NCBI RefSeq assembly: GCF_900172215.1
Contig: NZ_FWFP01000002.1
Coordinates: forward strand, 1 to 64,000
Length of the DNA: 64,000 bases
Direction: 5' to 3'
Source: Ruegeria meonggei
Lineage (GTDB): Bacteria; Pseudomonadota; Alphaproteobacteria; Rhodobacterales; Rhodobacteraceae
Shown: piece after piece, positions 1 through 9,146 of the stretch
Layout of the letters: each line of letters opens with the position of its first letter
Position numbering within the stretch: the stretch's first letter is position 1
Made by a program: the position numbers and the translations under genes
The notes under the pieces: model-generated
The model's input: only the letters and a program-made list of their open reading frames with translations
Database searches by the model: none
Told to the model about the DNA's origin: nothing

Positions 1-153
1 ACCCCGCCAATATGCGGCACTGAGACTGGGGCCTTAAGTGTCCTCTGAATGTACGGTCCGCTCTGTCTCTGATTGAAAGCGCATGCGCCAACTCGCGGGA
101 ATTGCGGCACAATTCCGGGTCAGAAAACGCAACTGAAATGAGGCAGGTTTGAG

Positions 154-243
154 TGGCGGGGAGACAGGGATTCGAACCCTGGGAACGCTCTCACGTTCAA
201 CGGTTTTCAAGACCGCCGCATTCGACCACTCTGCCACCTCCCC
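154..243 (-). tRNA. tRNA-Ser (anticodon TGA)
   Basis: On the minus strand the sequence folds as a class II tRNA. The acceptor stem GGGGAGG pairs with TCTCCCC, with G discriminator and an encoded CCA at 154-156. The T arm is CAGGG-TTCGAAT-CCCTG. The anticodon loop CTTGAAA gives anticodon TGA, which reads UCA serine codons. The long variable arm between the anticodon and T stems is typical of tRNA-Ser. G1 is the complement of base 243. It stands alone and is divergent from the SPOR lipoprotein gene. Confidence 0.96.
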
Positions 244-254
244 GCGTGGGGCCG

Positions 255-283
255 GGTCTAAGGCGAACTTGAAACGGTGGCAA
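255..283 (-). promoter_or_regulatory. Candidate sigma-70 promoter for tRNA-Ser
   Basis: Minus strand: TTGCCA (278-283), a 17-base spacer, then TAGACC (255-260), ending 11 bases before the mature tRNA 5' end. Spacing and position suit a housekeeping promoter starting just upstream of the tRNA. The -10 match is only partial. Inferred from sequence alone. Confidence 0.45.
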
Positions 284-445
284 GAGCAAATAGGGAAATC
301 TCGCCGAAGGTAGCGCAGCGGTCTTTCCTTGAACCCCGGCTCGCGTTATGCTTCGGCGGAAAGACCATATCAGCCCGGCGAAACAGAACCGGCGAGTGGC
401 GGCGGGGTTCAGGAAACGAGACCCTTTCAGGCAAGGGATGACAAA

Positions 446-1780
446 ATGAAGCGAGCGAGTGAGACACGCGCAAAACCGCGATCATTGGCGGTTCTGGCCC
501 TGTCATTGGCAGTTCTGGCAGGCTGCGAAGAGGCATTGTCGCCAGATGGCGCTTCTGGTGATGCGCAAAGCAGCGACACCGAGAACGACGGAAAGACTGA
601 ACTGTTCCCGGAATACTCGGACAACTCTCGCGAGTCCGTGGAAGCCCCCGAGGTTTTTCAGGTTACCGAAGCCGGTCTTTGGGACGGCCGCCCGTCCTTG
701 GGCGGTATCTGGGTGGCACACCCCGAAGTGACACAGCCAGAGCGCGTGGTCATCAAAAACACGTCCAATAACAAAACCGTGACGGGTGCCCTGTTCCGCA
801 GGGAAAGAAACCTGCCCGGTCCAGCCCTGCAGTTGTCTTCGGCGGCGGCCGAAAAGCTGGGCATCCTTGCGGGAGCACCGACAAAAGTCGAAGTGGTCGC
901 CCTGCGCCGCAAACAAGCCGAACAGAAAAAGCCCGCGCCCGAGGAAACAGCCGGGACAGAAACCGCTAGCGCAGAGGACACGCCGAAAGTGGACCCGGCC
1001 GCATCCAACGGCGAAACCGCTGAGACGGAAAAGCCTGCAAAGCGGAAATGGTGGCAAAAGAAGGAAACTGCTGCTGTAACCGGTGCTGCGGTAGCAGCTG
1101 ACGCCGCGACGGACACAGCAGCCGAAGCAGCTGAGGAAGTTGCAGAAACGGCTGTTCAGGCCGCACCGGCGGCGACATTGTCGAACCCCGAGGTCACTCC
1201 GCCCACTGAAAAACCGGCCAAACGGAAATGGTGGCAAAAGAAGGAAACTGCTGCTGCAACAGGTGCTGCTGTAGCAGCTGACGCCGCGACGGACTCAGCA
1301 GCCGAAGCAACTGAGGAAGTTGCAGAAACCGCTGTTCAGGCCGCACCGGCAGCGACATTGTCGGACCCCGAGGTTACTCCGCCCACGGAAAAACCGGCCA
1401 AACGTAAATGGTGGCAAAAGAAGCCTGCCAACGAAATTACGGAAACTACGTTGGACCCGATCGAAGGCGCAGCGGCGGCAATTGATGCGGCGGAACCAAC
1501 CGCTGTTGAAGCGGCCACAGCGACGCAGGCGGCGGCCCCCCGGTCGATCAGCAAGCCATATGTTCAGGTTGGAACCTTCAACGTTGAAGCCAATGCCAAA
1601 AGTGCCGCTGAAAAGATCAAGCGAAACGGGCTGAACGCCGATGTGCGTGAACTGGAAAGCGATGGCAAAACGGTCTGGCGCGTTTTGGTTGGCCCGGCTG
1701 CAACCCGCTCTGAACGGAACGCAATCCAAGGCGATGTCAAAGACCTTGGATTCACCGACGCGTTCACCGTCAAAAACTGA
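446..1780 (+). CDS. SPOR-domain lipoprotein with 60-residue internal repeats
   Basis: Predicted lipoprotein of 444 aa that probably binds denuded peptidoglycan glycan strands through a C-terminal SPOR domain (about residues 363-444, starting near KPYVQVGTF). I chose the ATG at 446 because AAGGGA lies 8 bases upstream and the protein then opens with a signal peptide and lipobox LAGC; an upstream in-frame ATG at 329 would bury this signal. The middle is low-complexity, rich in Ala, Glu and Thr, with three copies of the basic/aromatic motif PAKRKWWQKK in 60-residue repeats. It lies 19 bases upstream of a D-Ala-D-Ala carboxypeptidase, which supports a role in wall remodelling or division. SPOR-peptidoglycan binding is family knowledge; the exact role is inferred. 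Confidence 0.88.
   Translation: MKRASETRAKPRSLAVLALSLAVLAGCEEALSPDGASGDAQSSDTENDGKTELFPEYSDNSRESVEAPEVFQVTEAGLWDGRPSLGGIWVAHPEVTQPERVVIKNTSNNKTVTGALFRRERNLPGPALQLSSAAAEKLGILAGAPTKVEVVALRRKQAEQKKPAPEETAGTETASAEDTPKVDPAASNGETAETEKPAKRKWWQKKETAAVTGAAVAADAATDTAAEAAEEVAETAVQAAPAATLSNPEVTPPTEKPAKRKWWQKKETAAATGAAVAADAATDSAAEATEEVAETAVQAAPAATLSDPEVTPPTEKPAKRKWWQKKPANEITETTLDPIEGAAAAIDAAEPTAVEAATATQAAAPRSISKPYVQVGTFNVEANAKSAAEKIKRNGLNADVRELESDGKTVWRVLVGPAATRSERNAIQGDVKDLGFTDAFTVKN
1021..1424 (+). repeat. 180-bp in-frame tandem repeat (about 2.2 copies)
   Basis: Bases 1021-1200 and 1201-1380 are near-identical 180-bp units, and 1381-1424 begins a third copy. Each unit encodes 60 residues: PAKRKWWQKK, an Ala/Thr/Glu-rich stretch, then a Pro/Thr segment. 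Differences are scattered point changes and the period is exactly a multiple of three. Such a repeat can expand or contract by slippage or recombination without breaking the reading frame. Confidence 0.9.
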
Positions 1781-1799
1781 AAACCAAAGGAGGCCCCCG

Positions 1800-2966
1800 A
1801 TGCTGTCCTCACTGCGATCATCCGTTTTGACCCTGGGCCTGGCGCTGTTTGCCCTGCCCGCCCATGCTTTCGATACTCAGGCCCGCGCGGCCTATGTGAT
1901 GGACCAGACGACCGGAACCGTTCTTCTGTCCAAGGAAGCAGATCAGCCACTGCCGCCCGCGTCGATGTCAAAGCTGATGACGCTTTATGTGGCGTTCGAG
2001 GCACTGCGGGATGGCCGCCTGACGCTGGACGAAACCCTACCGGTGTCCGAACACGCCATGAGCTATGGCGGATCAACCATGTTCCTGAATACGCAGGACC
2101 GAGTCCGGGTAGAGGATTTGTTGCGCGGCATCATCGTATTGTCGGGCAATGACGCATGCGTTGTGCTCGCCGAAGCGCTGAGCCCCGACGGGACCGAGGC
2201 CGGATTCGCCCGCTATATGACACAGCGCGCCCAGCAGATCGGGATGGATAACTCGAACTTCGCCAATTCCAACGGCTGGCCCGCCGCGGGTCACATGATG
2301 TCCGTGCATGACCTTGCAGTTCTGGCGAACCGGTTAATCACGGATTTCCCCGAATATTACCCCCTTTTCGCCGAAGAAGAGTTTGAATTCGATGGTCGTG
2401 CACCGTCAAACAAGCGAAACCGCAACCCGCTTTTGAAACTGGGCATTGGCGCGGATGGGCTGAAAACCGGTCATACGCAAGAGGCCGGTTACGGTCTTGT
2501 CGGATCGGCCAAACAGGGGGACCGCCGGGTGATCTTTGTGCTCTCCGGCCTCGACAGCACCGCCCGTCGCGCAGAGGAGGCCGAGGCTGTTGTTAACTGG
2601 TCGTTTCGTAATTTTGTCGAGAGGACAGTTGCCAACCCGGACACGCCGCTAGCCGAAGCGCAGGTCTGGATGGGGGCCAACAAGACCGTTGGACTGGTAC
2701 CCGAAGAAGACCTGTCCTTGCTGTTCCCCGTTCTGGGAGACTCCAATGTCGAGGCCGAAGTGGTCTATGAGGGCCCCGTCAACGCGCCGATTACCAAAGG
2801 GCAGCAGCTGGCCGAACTGGTCATCAAACCCGAAGGCCTGCCCGAGATTCGCAGGCCTCTGGTCGCCGCGCAGGATGTCCCAACAGGTGGATTTATGGTG
2901 CGCATGATGACCGTAGGCGGCATCGTCCTGACCGACGTGATTGGCAACCCATTGGACGCATTGTGA
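1800..2966 (+). CDS. D-alanyl-D-alanine carboxypeptidase (PBP5/6 type)
   Basis: Periplasmic serine peptidase that removes the terminal D-Ala from peptidoglycan pentapeptides. The 388-aa product starts at ATG 1800 behind AAAGGAGG. It has a signal peptide ending ALPAHA (about residue 23) and all three active-site motifs of family S11: S55-M-S-K58, S115-G-N117 and K222-T-G224. The region after about residue 290 fits the C-terminal beta domain of PBP5. The last four bases overlap the GTG start of tmk. Placement after a SPOR lipoprotein fits cell-wall maturation. Confidence 0.95.
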   Translation: MLSSLRSSVLTLGLALFALPAHAFDTQARAAYVMDQTTGTVLLSKEADQPLPPASMSKLMTLYVAFEALRDGRLTLDETLPVSEHAMSYGGSTMFLNTQDRVRVEDLLRGIIVLSGNDACVVLAEALSPDGTEAGFARYMTQRAQQIGMDNSNFANSNGWPAAGHMMSVHDLAVLANRLITDFPEYYPLFAEEEFEFDGRAPSNKRNRNPLLKLGIGADGLKTGHTQEAGYGLVGSAKQGDRRVIFVLSGLDSTARRAEEAEAVVNWSFRNFVERTVANPDTPLAEAQVWMGANKTVGLVPEEDLSLLFPVLGDSNVEAEVVYEGPVNAPITKGQQLAELVIKPEGLPEIRRPLVAAQDVPTGGFMVRMMTVGGIVLTDVIGNPLDAL

Positions 2967-3586
2967 CAAGATCCGGGTTGTTTCTGACCTTCGAAGGTAT
3001 TGACGGATCAGGTAAATCCTCGCAGGCACGTATGCTTGCCGAGCATCTGATCGGTATGGGCCATAAGGTCGTTCTGACACGCGAGCCCGGCGGTTCGGAC
3101 GGGGCCGAGGAAATTCGCAGCCTGGTTCTGGAGGGCGACCCTGACCGCTGGTCGGCTGAAACCGAAATCTTGCTGTTCACTGCCGCGCGGCGGGATCATC
3201 TGGAACGAACGATCGAACCAGCGCTGACTGAAGGCAAAGTGGTGATCTGCGACCGGTTCGCCGACAGCACCCGCATGTATCAGGGCCTGTCCCGAGGTGA
3301 CCTGCGCGGACTGGTCGATCAGCTGCACAGCCTGATGATCGGACGTGAACCCGATCTGACTGTTCTGATCGACATGGACCCGGAAACGGGACTGTCGCGG
3401 GCCAAAGGACGTCAGGGATCGGAAGAGCGGTTCGAGGATTTTGGCATCGACCTGCAACAGAAAATGCGCGCGGGGTTTCTGGCTCTGGCAGATGAGTTTT
3501 CTGACCGGTTTCGCGTGATCGACGGTAACCGGGACATGGACAGCGTTGCCCGGGATGTGACAGATATCGTCCAACAAACCTTGTGA
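2963..3586 (+). CDS. tmk: Thymidylate kinase
   Basis: Phosphorylates dTMP to dTDP with ATP in the dTTP pathway. The 207-aa product has the P-loop EGIDGSGKSS near the N terminus, the DRF motif in VVICDRFADST and an Arg-rich lid (AKGRQGSEERFED). The start is GTG at 2963, overlapping the carboxypeptidase stop by four bases (GTGA), so translational coupling is likely. holB follows 10 bases after the stop, a common alphaproteobacterial order (tmk-holB-tatD). Confidence 0.97.
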   Translation: MTRSGLFLTFEGIDGSGKSSQARMLAEHLIGMGHKVVLTREPGGSDGAEEIRSLVLEGDPDRWSAETEILLFTAARRDHLERTIEPALTEGKVVICDRFADSTRMYQGLSRGDLRGLVDQLHSLMIGREPDLTVLIDMDPETGLSRAKGRQGSEERFEDFGIDLQQKMRAGFLALADEFSDRFRVIDGNRDMDSVARDVTDIVQQTL

Positions 3587-3596
3587 CAGACGAGAA

Positions 3597-4718
3597 ATGA
3601 GCGACGACACACCCTCCCCGGATCAGGCCCCCGGTGCCCCGCACCCGCGTGAAACCCGACAACTTTTTGGGCAAGCCGCGGCCGAACAGGCCTTTCTGAG
3701 CGCCTATACATCAGAGCGCCTGCATCACGGCTGGTTGCTGACCGGACCGCGCGGGGTGGGCAAAGCAACCTTGGCTTGGAGGATTGCGCGGTTTCTGCTG
3801 GCAACCCCTCCGGCCGAAGAAGATGGCCTGTTTGGCGCGCCACCGCCGCCCGAAACGCTGGCGATTGCCCCCGATCATCCGGTCACTCATCGCATTCAGG
3901 CCGGGGCTGAGCCCGGTCTGGCCGCGATCACCCGATCCGTTAATGATCAGGGACGCCTGCGCGGCGAGATCGTCGTTGATGACATTCGCAAACTGGGCAA
4001 GTTCTTTGGTCTGTCCTCGGCAGATGGTGGGCGCCGTGTGGTGATCGTCGACTCGGCGGATGAGATGAATGTCAGTGCAGCCAATGCACTGTTGAAAATG
4101 CTCGAAGAACCGCCCGCGCGCACTACGCTATTGTTGGTGTCGCACCAACCGTCCCGCCTGTTGCCGACGATCCGGTCTCGCTGCCGAACCCTGCGCCTGT
4201 CGCCGCTTGGGGCCGAGGATATGCAGACCGCACTGGCCCAAACCGGAGCCGAACTGCCCGGTCGTGCCGAACATCTTGCGGCCCTTGCTGCGGGATCCGT
4301 GGGCGATGCGGTCCGGCTGATCAATCTGGGCGGGCTGGAAATCTACGCCGAGTTGATCGGTATACTGGGCACCTTGCCCCGGATGGATCGCCAGCGCGCG
4401 CTGGCCCTTGCCGAAGCTGCCGCCCAACGTGGCGCGGCAGAGCGGTTTGAACTGTTGCTAACCCTGATCGACGTTGCCCTGTCCCGCCTTGCCCTGACTG
4501 GTGCAACCGGCGCACCGCTGATGCCCGAGGCCGCCCCGAATGAGGCCGAAACGCTAAGCCGCCTGTCTGCGTCGCCGCTTCAAGCTCGGCGCTGGGCTGA
4601 GGTTGCCGCGACAATTACAGCCCGCGCACGCCATGGTCAGGCGGTGAACCTTGACCCTGCCGCTCTGGTCCTAGATACGGTGTTCAAGATACAGGAAACC
4701 GCCGGTCAGAGCAGATGA
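3597..4718 (+). CDS. holB: DNA polymerase III subunit delta'
   Basis: Clamp-loader subunit of the replicase, 373 aa. It shows an AAA+ Walker A-like motif (TGPRGVGKATLAW) and the segment VIVDSADEMN followed by NALLKMLEEPP, diagnostic of delta'/tau proteins. SRCRTLRLSPL marks the sensor 1 region. The four-cysteine zinc site of enterobacterial delta' is not evident. It sits between tmk and a TatD-family gene whose ATG overlaps the holB stop by four bases. Confidence 0.95.
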   Translation: MSDDTPSPDQAPGAPHPRETRQLFGQAAAEQAFLSAYTSERLHHGWLLTGPRGVGKATLAWRIARFLLATPPAEEDGLFGAPPPPETLAIAPDHPVTHRIQAGAEPGLAAITRSVNDQGRLRGEIVVDDIRKLGKFFGLSSADGGRRVVIVDSADEMNVSAANALLKMLEEPPARTTLLLVSHQPSRLLPTIRSRCRTLRLSPLGAEDMQTALAQTGAELPGRAEHLAALAAGSVGDAVRLINLGGLEIYAELIGILGTLPRMDRQRALALAEAAAQRGAAERFELLLTLIDVALSRLALTGATGAPLMPEAAPNEAETLSRLSASPLQARRWAEVAATITARARHGQAVNLDPAALVLDTVFKIQETAGQSR

Positions 4719-5521
4719 GCGACACCCCCCAGATTACCGACAGTCATTGCCATCTGGACTTCCCCGATTTCGACGGGCAACTGGACCAGATTATCGCTAA
4801 CGCAGCTGAGGCGGGCGTGACCCGGATGGTCACGATTTGCACGCGTCTACGCAATGAACCCACCATACGCACCATGGCAGAGGCGAACGCACCCGTTTTC
4901 TACGCGGCTGGCACCCATCCCATGAGTGTAGCAGACGAGCCAATGGCGACCGTTGATGAGCTGATCACCCTGTCTCAGCACCCCAAGTTTGTGGGCATCG
5001 GCGAAACCGGGCTGGATTACCATTACACCGCCGACTCCGCCGCGGTTCAAAAGCTATCACTACGCGTTCATATCGAGGCCGCCCAGCGCACTGGTCTTCC
5101 TCTGATCATTCACGCCCGCGCAGCGGATGACGATATGGCCCGGATTCTGGCCGAAGAGCACCGCAACGCGCCCTATTCTTGTGTGATGCATTGCTTTTCC
5201 TCATCGGCAGAACTGGCCAAGGCAGCATTGGATCTTGGGTTCTACCTGTCCATGTCCGGTATTGCTGCTTTTCCCAAAAGTCAGGAATTGCGGGATATCT
5301 TCGCCAGCGCACCGGTCGATCGCATTCTGGTGGAAACCGACGCGCCCTATCTGGCCCCGCCGCCCTATCGCGGCAAACGCAACGAACCCGCCTACACCGC
5401 ACATACCGCCCGCAAGGGAGCCGAGGTGTTCGGTCTGGACTACGCCGATTTCGCAGCGCAGACACAGGTTAACTTCGACCGGTTGTTCACCAAGGTTGCG
5501 GCCTACAAGGCAGCTGCATGA
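4715..5521 (+). CDS. TatD-family metal-dependent hydrolase
   Basis: Predicted metal-dependent DNase/hydrolase of 268 aa. It has the amidohydrolase-type DSHCHLDFPDF motif near the N terminus, GIGETGLDYHY, the later metal-ligand segment IIHARAADDD, and ILVETDAPYLAPPPYRGKRN near the C terminus, all characteristic of TatD/YcfH proteins. The start overlaps the holB stop (ATGA) and its own stop overlaps the next start. TatD proteins are 3'-5' exonucleases in some bacteria; the substrate here is not shown. Confidence 0.93.
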   Translation: MSDTPQITDSHCHLDFPDFDGQLDQIIANAAEAGVTRMVTICTRLRNEPTIRTMAEANAPVFYAAGTHPMSVADEPMATVDELITLSQHPKFVGIGETGLDYHYTADSAAVQKLSLRVHIEAAQRTGLPLIIHARAADDDMARILAEEHRNAPYSCVMHCFSSSAELAKAALDLGFYLSMSGIAAFPKSQELRDIFASAPVDRILVETDAPYLAPPPYRGKRNEPAYTAHTARKGAEVFGLDYADFAAQTQVNFDRLFTKVAAYKAAA

Positions 5522-6315
5522 CCGAATTGCGTTGTACCATCCTTGGCTGCGGTTCATCCGGTGGTGTGCCTCGGCTGGGAGGGCATTGGGGCGCGTGCGA
5601 TCCCGACAATCCCAGAAACATCCGTCGCCGCTGCTCGATGCTGGTGGAACGCGATGGACCCGATGGTACAACTTCGGTTCTGATCGACACCTCGCCTGAC
5701 ATGCGCAGCCAATTGTTGGGCACCGGCACAGGACGGCTGGATGGTGTTGTCTATACCCATTCACACGCTGATCATGTCCACGGTCTTGATGATCTGCGCA
5801 TGATCGTGTTCAACATGCGGGAACGGGTGCCGGTCTGGGCGGATGGCGACACGCAAAACGACCTTCTGGGGCGGTTCGGGTACGCCTTTGTACAACCCGA
5901 AGGCTCACCCTATCCGCCGATCCTGCAGCTTAAATCCATCAACGGCCCGTTCGAAGTGAACGGCCCTGGCGGACCTATCCCCTTTCATCCGTTCCGGGTC
6001 AATCACGGCACTATCGATGCGCTGGGATTCCGGATGGGCAAGCTGGTCTACCTTCCGGATGTTGCCGAGATTTATGACGATGTCTGGCCGCTGCTGGAAG
6101 GGCTGGATTGTTTGGTGGTCGATGCTCTGCGCCGGTCACCACATCCCACTCACGCGCATCTGGAAAAGACGCTGGGATGGATCGACCAACTAAGACCCAA
6201 ACGCGCAGTGCTGACCAACATGCATATCGATCTGGATTATGCCACGGTCGAGGCGGAAACCGACGACTACATCACCCCGGCCTATGACGGCATGGTGATC
6301 CTTCAGGGCCTGTAG
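5518..6315 (+). CDS. MBL-fold hydrolase, PhnP-like
   Basis: A 265-aa metallo-beta-lactamase-fold phosphodiesterase candidate. It opens with the glycine-rich TILGCGSSGGVPRLGG of PhnP-like proteins, carries the metal-binding THSHADHVHGLDDLR, and has downstream ligands in FRVNHGTIDALGFRMG and YLPDV. PhnP cleaves cyclic ribose phosphates in phosphonate metabolism, but no phn genes are here. The fixed placement after tatD in alphaproteobacteria suggests a housekeeping nucleotide-related role. The ATGA overlap with tatD implies co-translation. Confidence 0.9.
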   Translation: MTELRCTILGCGSSGGVPRLGGHWGACDPDNPRNIRRRCSMLVERDGPDGTTSVLIDTSPDMRSQLLGTGTGRLDGVVYTHSHADHVHGLDDLRMIVFNMRERVPVWADGDTQNDLLGRFGYAFVQPEGSPYPPILQLKSINGPFEVNGPGGPIPFHPFRVNHGTIDALGFRMGKLVYLPDVAEIYDDVWPLLEGLDCLVVDALRRSPHPTHAHLEKTLGWIDQLRPKRAVLTNMHIDLDYATVEAETDDYITPAYDGMVILQGL

Positions 6316-6378
6316 GCCGCTGATCGCCCGCCCCGAAATACCGCCGCCGGCAATGGCGCAATACACGGGGGGCTTAAC

Positions 6379-7311
6379 ATGCTGCAAAGCCTGATCGACG
6401 TTATTCTTCCGGTCTTCCTGGTGATCGGGGCTGGCTATGCCTCTACCCGCCTGGGATACTTCAAAGAAATTCATATCGACGGGTTGATGAAGTTCACGCA
6501 GGGCTTTGCGATCCCGTGTCTGCTGTTTCTGGCGATATCCAATCTGGACTTGAGCGCCAGTTTTGATCCCCGGCTTTTGGCCAGCTTTTACATCGCCGCC
6601 GCGCTATGCTTTTGCGCGGGCCTCTTTGGGGCGCGATTGATATTTCAACGCGACTGGGAGGACTGTGTCGCGATTGGGTTTTGCTGTCTGTTCTCCAATT
6701 CCGTCCTGTTGGGTTTGCCGATAATCGAGCGCGCCTATGGCCCCGAAAACCTGACCGGAAACTACGCCATCATCGCCTTCCACTCTCCTTTCTGCTACGG
6801 CGTCGGCATCACGGTGATGGAGGTGATCAGAAACCGTGGCCACGGCGGCACCCGGATGGTGCGGTCCATCTTGTCCGCAATGTTCCGCAACGCACTGATC
6901 CTTGGCATCGCGCTTGGTTTCGTGGTCAACCTGTCGGGGATCGTAGTGCCTGCCGTCGTGGACGAGGCCCTTGGCCTCGTGACCCGGGCTGCCCTGCCCG
7001 GCGCCCTGTTTGCACTGGGCGGTGTGCTGGTCAAATACAAACCCGAAGGCGACCTGCGCGCCATCGCATTTGTCTGTGCCATATCCCTGATGCTGCATCC
7101 AAGCTTGGTTTGGCTGTTTGGGTCGTCTGTTGGCCTACCGCAGGATTTGTTCCGGTCTGGTGTTTTGAACGCGGCTATGGCGCCCGGGTTCAACGCATAT
7201 ATATTTGCCAACATGTATGGGCGGGCGAAACGGGTTGCCGCGTCGTCCGTGCTGATCGGTACAGCGGCGTCCATTTTGACGGTTCTGTTTTGGTTGACTC
7301 TGTTGGGCTGA
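6379..7311 (+). CDS. AEC family transporter
   Basis: Integral membrane protein of 310 aa with about ten hydrophobic segments in the two five-helix blocks typical of the auxin efflux carrier (AEC) family. The N terminus MLQSLIDVILPVFLVIGAGY and the internal segment TQGFAIPCLLFLAIS match the family. Substrates of bacterial AEC proteins include malonate, malate and possibly other organic acids; nothing here fixes the substrate. A G-rich Shine-Dalgarno candidate precedes ATG 6379. It is probably transcribed separately from the upstream run, with 63 bases between. Confidence 0.88.
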   Translation: MLQSLIDVILPVFLVIGAGYASTRLGYFKEIHIDGLMKFTQGFAIPCLLFLAISNLDLSASFDPRLLASFYIAAALCFCAGLFGARLIFQRDWEDCVAIGFCCLFSNSVLLGLPIIERAYGPENLTGNYAIIAFHSPFCYGVGITVMEVIRNRGHGGTRMVRSILSAMFRNALILGIALGFVVNLSGIVVPAVVDEALGLVTRAALPGALFALGGVLVKYKPEGDLRAIAFVCAISLMLHPSLVWLFGSSVGLPQDLFRSGVLNAAMAPGFNAYIFANMYGRAKRVAASSVLIGTAASILTVLFWLTLLG

Positions 7312-7382
7312 CATTCATCAAACATCGATTGACATTGGACCGTCAGGGTACACCTATCGGGAAACCAATCAGGATTTCTTAA

Positions 7383-8081
7383 ATGCCCAATGCCCTTATC
7401 GTCGCTCATGGTCAGCCATCGGACCCCGACCCCGCCGAAGCTGCGCTGGCCGCTTATGCGGCCGAAGTCGACGCGCAGTGTCACGGGGTCAGCGTTGGAT
7501 CCGCAACTTTGGCTGCCCCTAGTATGCTGGAGGAGTGTCTGGACCGCCTGCCCGAAGACACGGTGATCTATCCGCTTTTTATGGCAAAAGGCTGGTTTGT
7601 GACCAGCGCGCTGCCCAACCGGCTAAGAGATCGGCAACGACGCATTCTCGACCCCTTGGGTGTTGACCCGCAACTGCCCGCGTTAGTCGCCGATGCGCTG
7701 CGCGATGTGCTGGCCGAAAACCAATGGAAGGCCGCCAATACCGATCTGGTTCTGGCCGCCCACGGCTCTGGTCGCAGCCGCAATCCTTCTGCCGTTGCAA
7801 CAGCCTTTGCAGCGGAACTGGAACAGCATCTAACGTTCAAATCCTCTCACCTCGGCTTTGTGGAAGAGCCACCTTCGATTGCCCAAGCCGCCACTGGTTT
7901 GACCCGTCAGGCCCTTTGTCTGCCCTTTTTTGCCTGCACCGGTGGGCACGTACTTGAGGATGTACCGAAAGAACTAAGCGACGCGGGCTTTATAGGTCAG
8001 GTGATGCCGGTGGTCGGTGAGTTGCCTCGCATCAAAAGCCATATTGCAGCAACTCTGTCCACGGCGACCAGGCAAAGTTAA
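7383..8081 (+). CDS. CbiX/sirohydrochlorin chelatase-like protein
   Basis: The 232-aa protein has two chelatase-like halves, each with the His motif of the CbiX/CbiK class: VAHGQPSDPD at the N terminus and LAAHGSGRSRNPSA in the second half. The segment VIYPLFMAKGWFVTSALPNRL resembles CbiX proteins, which insert metal into sirohydrochlorin. No cobalamin or sirohaem genes surround it, so it may be an orphan chelatase-like protein of unknown substrate. AGGA precedes ATG 7383. It converges on the diguanylate cyclase gene. Confidence 0.8.
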   Translation: MPNALIVAHGQPSDPDPAEAALAAYAAEVDAQCHGVSVGSATLAAPSMLEECLDRLPEDTVIYPLFMAKGWFVTSALPNRLRDRQRRILDPLGVDPQLPALVADALRDVLAENQWKAANTDLVLAAHGSGRSRNPSAVATAFAAELEQHLTFKSSHLGFVEEPPSIAQAATGLTRQALCLPFFACTGGHVLEDVPKELSDAGFIGQVMPVVGELPRIKSHIAATLSTATRQS

Positions 8082-8123
8082 CTCTCTCACATAGGCAATT
8101 CGTGAGCAGCGAGGCTGGTGCGG

Positions 8124-9146
8124 CTATTCCGAGGGTGTCCCCGTCGTCGTGCCTTCCTGCCCAAGCTCTGCCAACGCTGAATAGAGGGCGTGGCGGGACC
8201 GTCCCTTGCGCTTCGCCTCATACAAAGCCAAGTCCGCAGCGTGTAGAATCTCCGCAGCTTTGAGTGACACGAATTGTGTCGACAAGGCCGTTCCGATACT
8301 GGCTGATATCCGGCAGGTATTGCTTTCGAATTCCATCGGCTTTTTCAGCCGTTCAATCAGACGCCCGGCGACAGCCGACAGAACCTTTTCGTCTATCAAG
8401 CCTCTGAAAATAATAACAAACTCATCTCCACCGATACGCGCGACCGTGTCGTCGCTTCGAGTTTCCTCAATCATTATTTGCGCCGCTTGCTGCAAGACGT
8501 AATCGCCTGCCGCATGACCAAATCTATCGTTGACGGATTTGAAGTAGTCCAGATCCAGATGCATCAGGGCAAAAGGGGTGCTGCCGGATATCAGATGGCC
8601 AAGGAATACATCCATTGCGCGCCGGTTTTTCAGGCCGGTCAGCATATCTGTAAGAGCTTGTTCCTCGGCAGCCAGCATGGCGCCTTGCAACCGCAGGTTC
8701 AGCGACCTCGAGGCCTCCATCGCCGCGGACTTGGCCTCAACCAGATATAACAGTTCGATCGCCAAATCCGTGCCCGAGAAATCGGCACTGGTCAGCGCGT
8801 AATCCCGCACCGCATCCAGGATCGAGATTCCGAACGACAGGTTGATGACTGCGCCCTTCCCCTGTGGCAGCGGTGCAATCAATCCTTTCAGCGCTGTACT
8901 TGGTGTGTCGTGAAGTTTCAGGTGCAGTTTGGCCCCGGCCAGTGACATCAAGGCTGACACGGACTTCACTGCGCGGGGGCGCACCAGCTTAAACACGTCC
9001 ACAAAGCTCTTGCCTGCCATCTGCTGATCGGGGCGCAGTTTTTGCAGTGTCGGACCGACGCGCAGGATGCGCCCAGTCTCATCCACAAGCACGAACATGG
9101 GGCACAGCGTTTCCAACAAAGCACCCAAATCACCGGTATCCATCAT
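8124..9146 (-). CDS. Diguanylate cyclase with H-NOX-associated (H-NOXA) sensor domain
   Basis: The 340-aa product joins an N-terminal H-NOXA domain (about residues 8-125; CPMFVLVDETGRILRVGPTL and KSFVDVFKLVRPRA are typical), a helical linker (about 130-165) and a GGDEF domain. The active site is G239-G-D-E-F243. An inhibitory RxxD site is present as R230-S-D-D233, at the PleD-like spacing of five residues before GGDEF. It should therefore make c-di-GMP and be product-inhibited. The ATG overlaps the H-NOX stop by four bases, so the pair is one operon. A related H-NOX/cyclase pair is known from Dinoroseobacter shibae (from memory). Confidence 0.92.
   Translation of the reverse strand: MMDTGDLGALLETLCPMFVLVDETGRILRVGPTLQKLRPDQQMAGKSFVDVFKLVRPRAVKSVSALMSLAGAKLHLKLHDTPSTALKGLIAPLPQGKGAVINLSFGISILDAVRDYALTSADFSGTDLAIELLYLVEAKSAAMEASRSLNLRLQGAMLAAEEQALTDMLTGLKNRRAMDVFLGHLISGSTPFALMHLDLDYFKSVNDRFGHAAGDYVLQQAAQIMIEETRSDDTVARIGGDEFVIIFRGLIDEKVLSAVAGRLIERLKKPMEFESNTCRISASIGTALSTQFVSLKAAEILHAADLALYEAKRKGRSRHALYSALAELGQEGTTTGTPSE

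Noticed and set aside
98..116. Inverted repeat GGAATTG-CGGCA-CAATTCC downstream of tRNA-Ser as a terminator
   Set aside because: Good stem but no T run on the minus strand, so I could not support it as a rho-independent terminator.
5518..6315. Carbon-phosphorus lyase pathway gene phnP
   Set aside because: PhnP-like by sequence, but no other phn gene is present and it belongs to the tmk-holB-tatD run.
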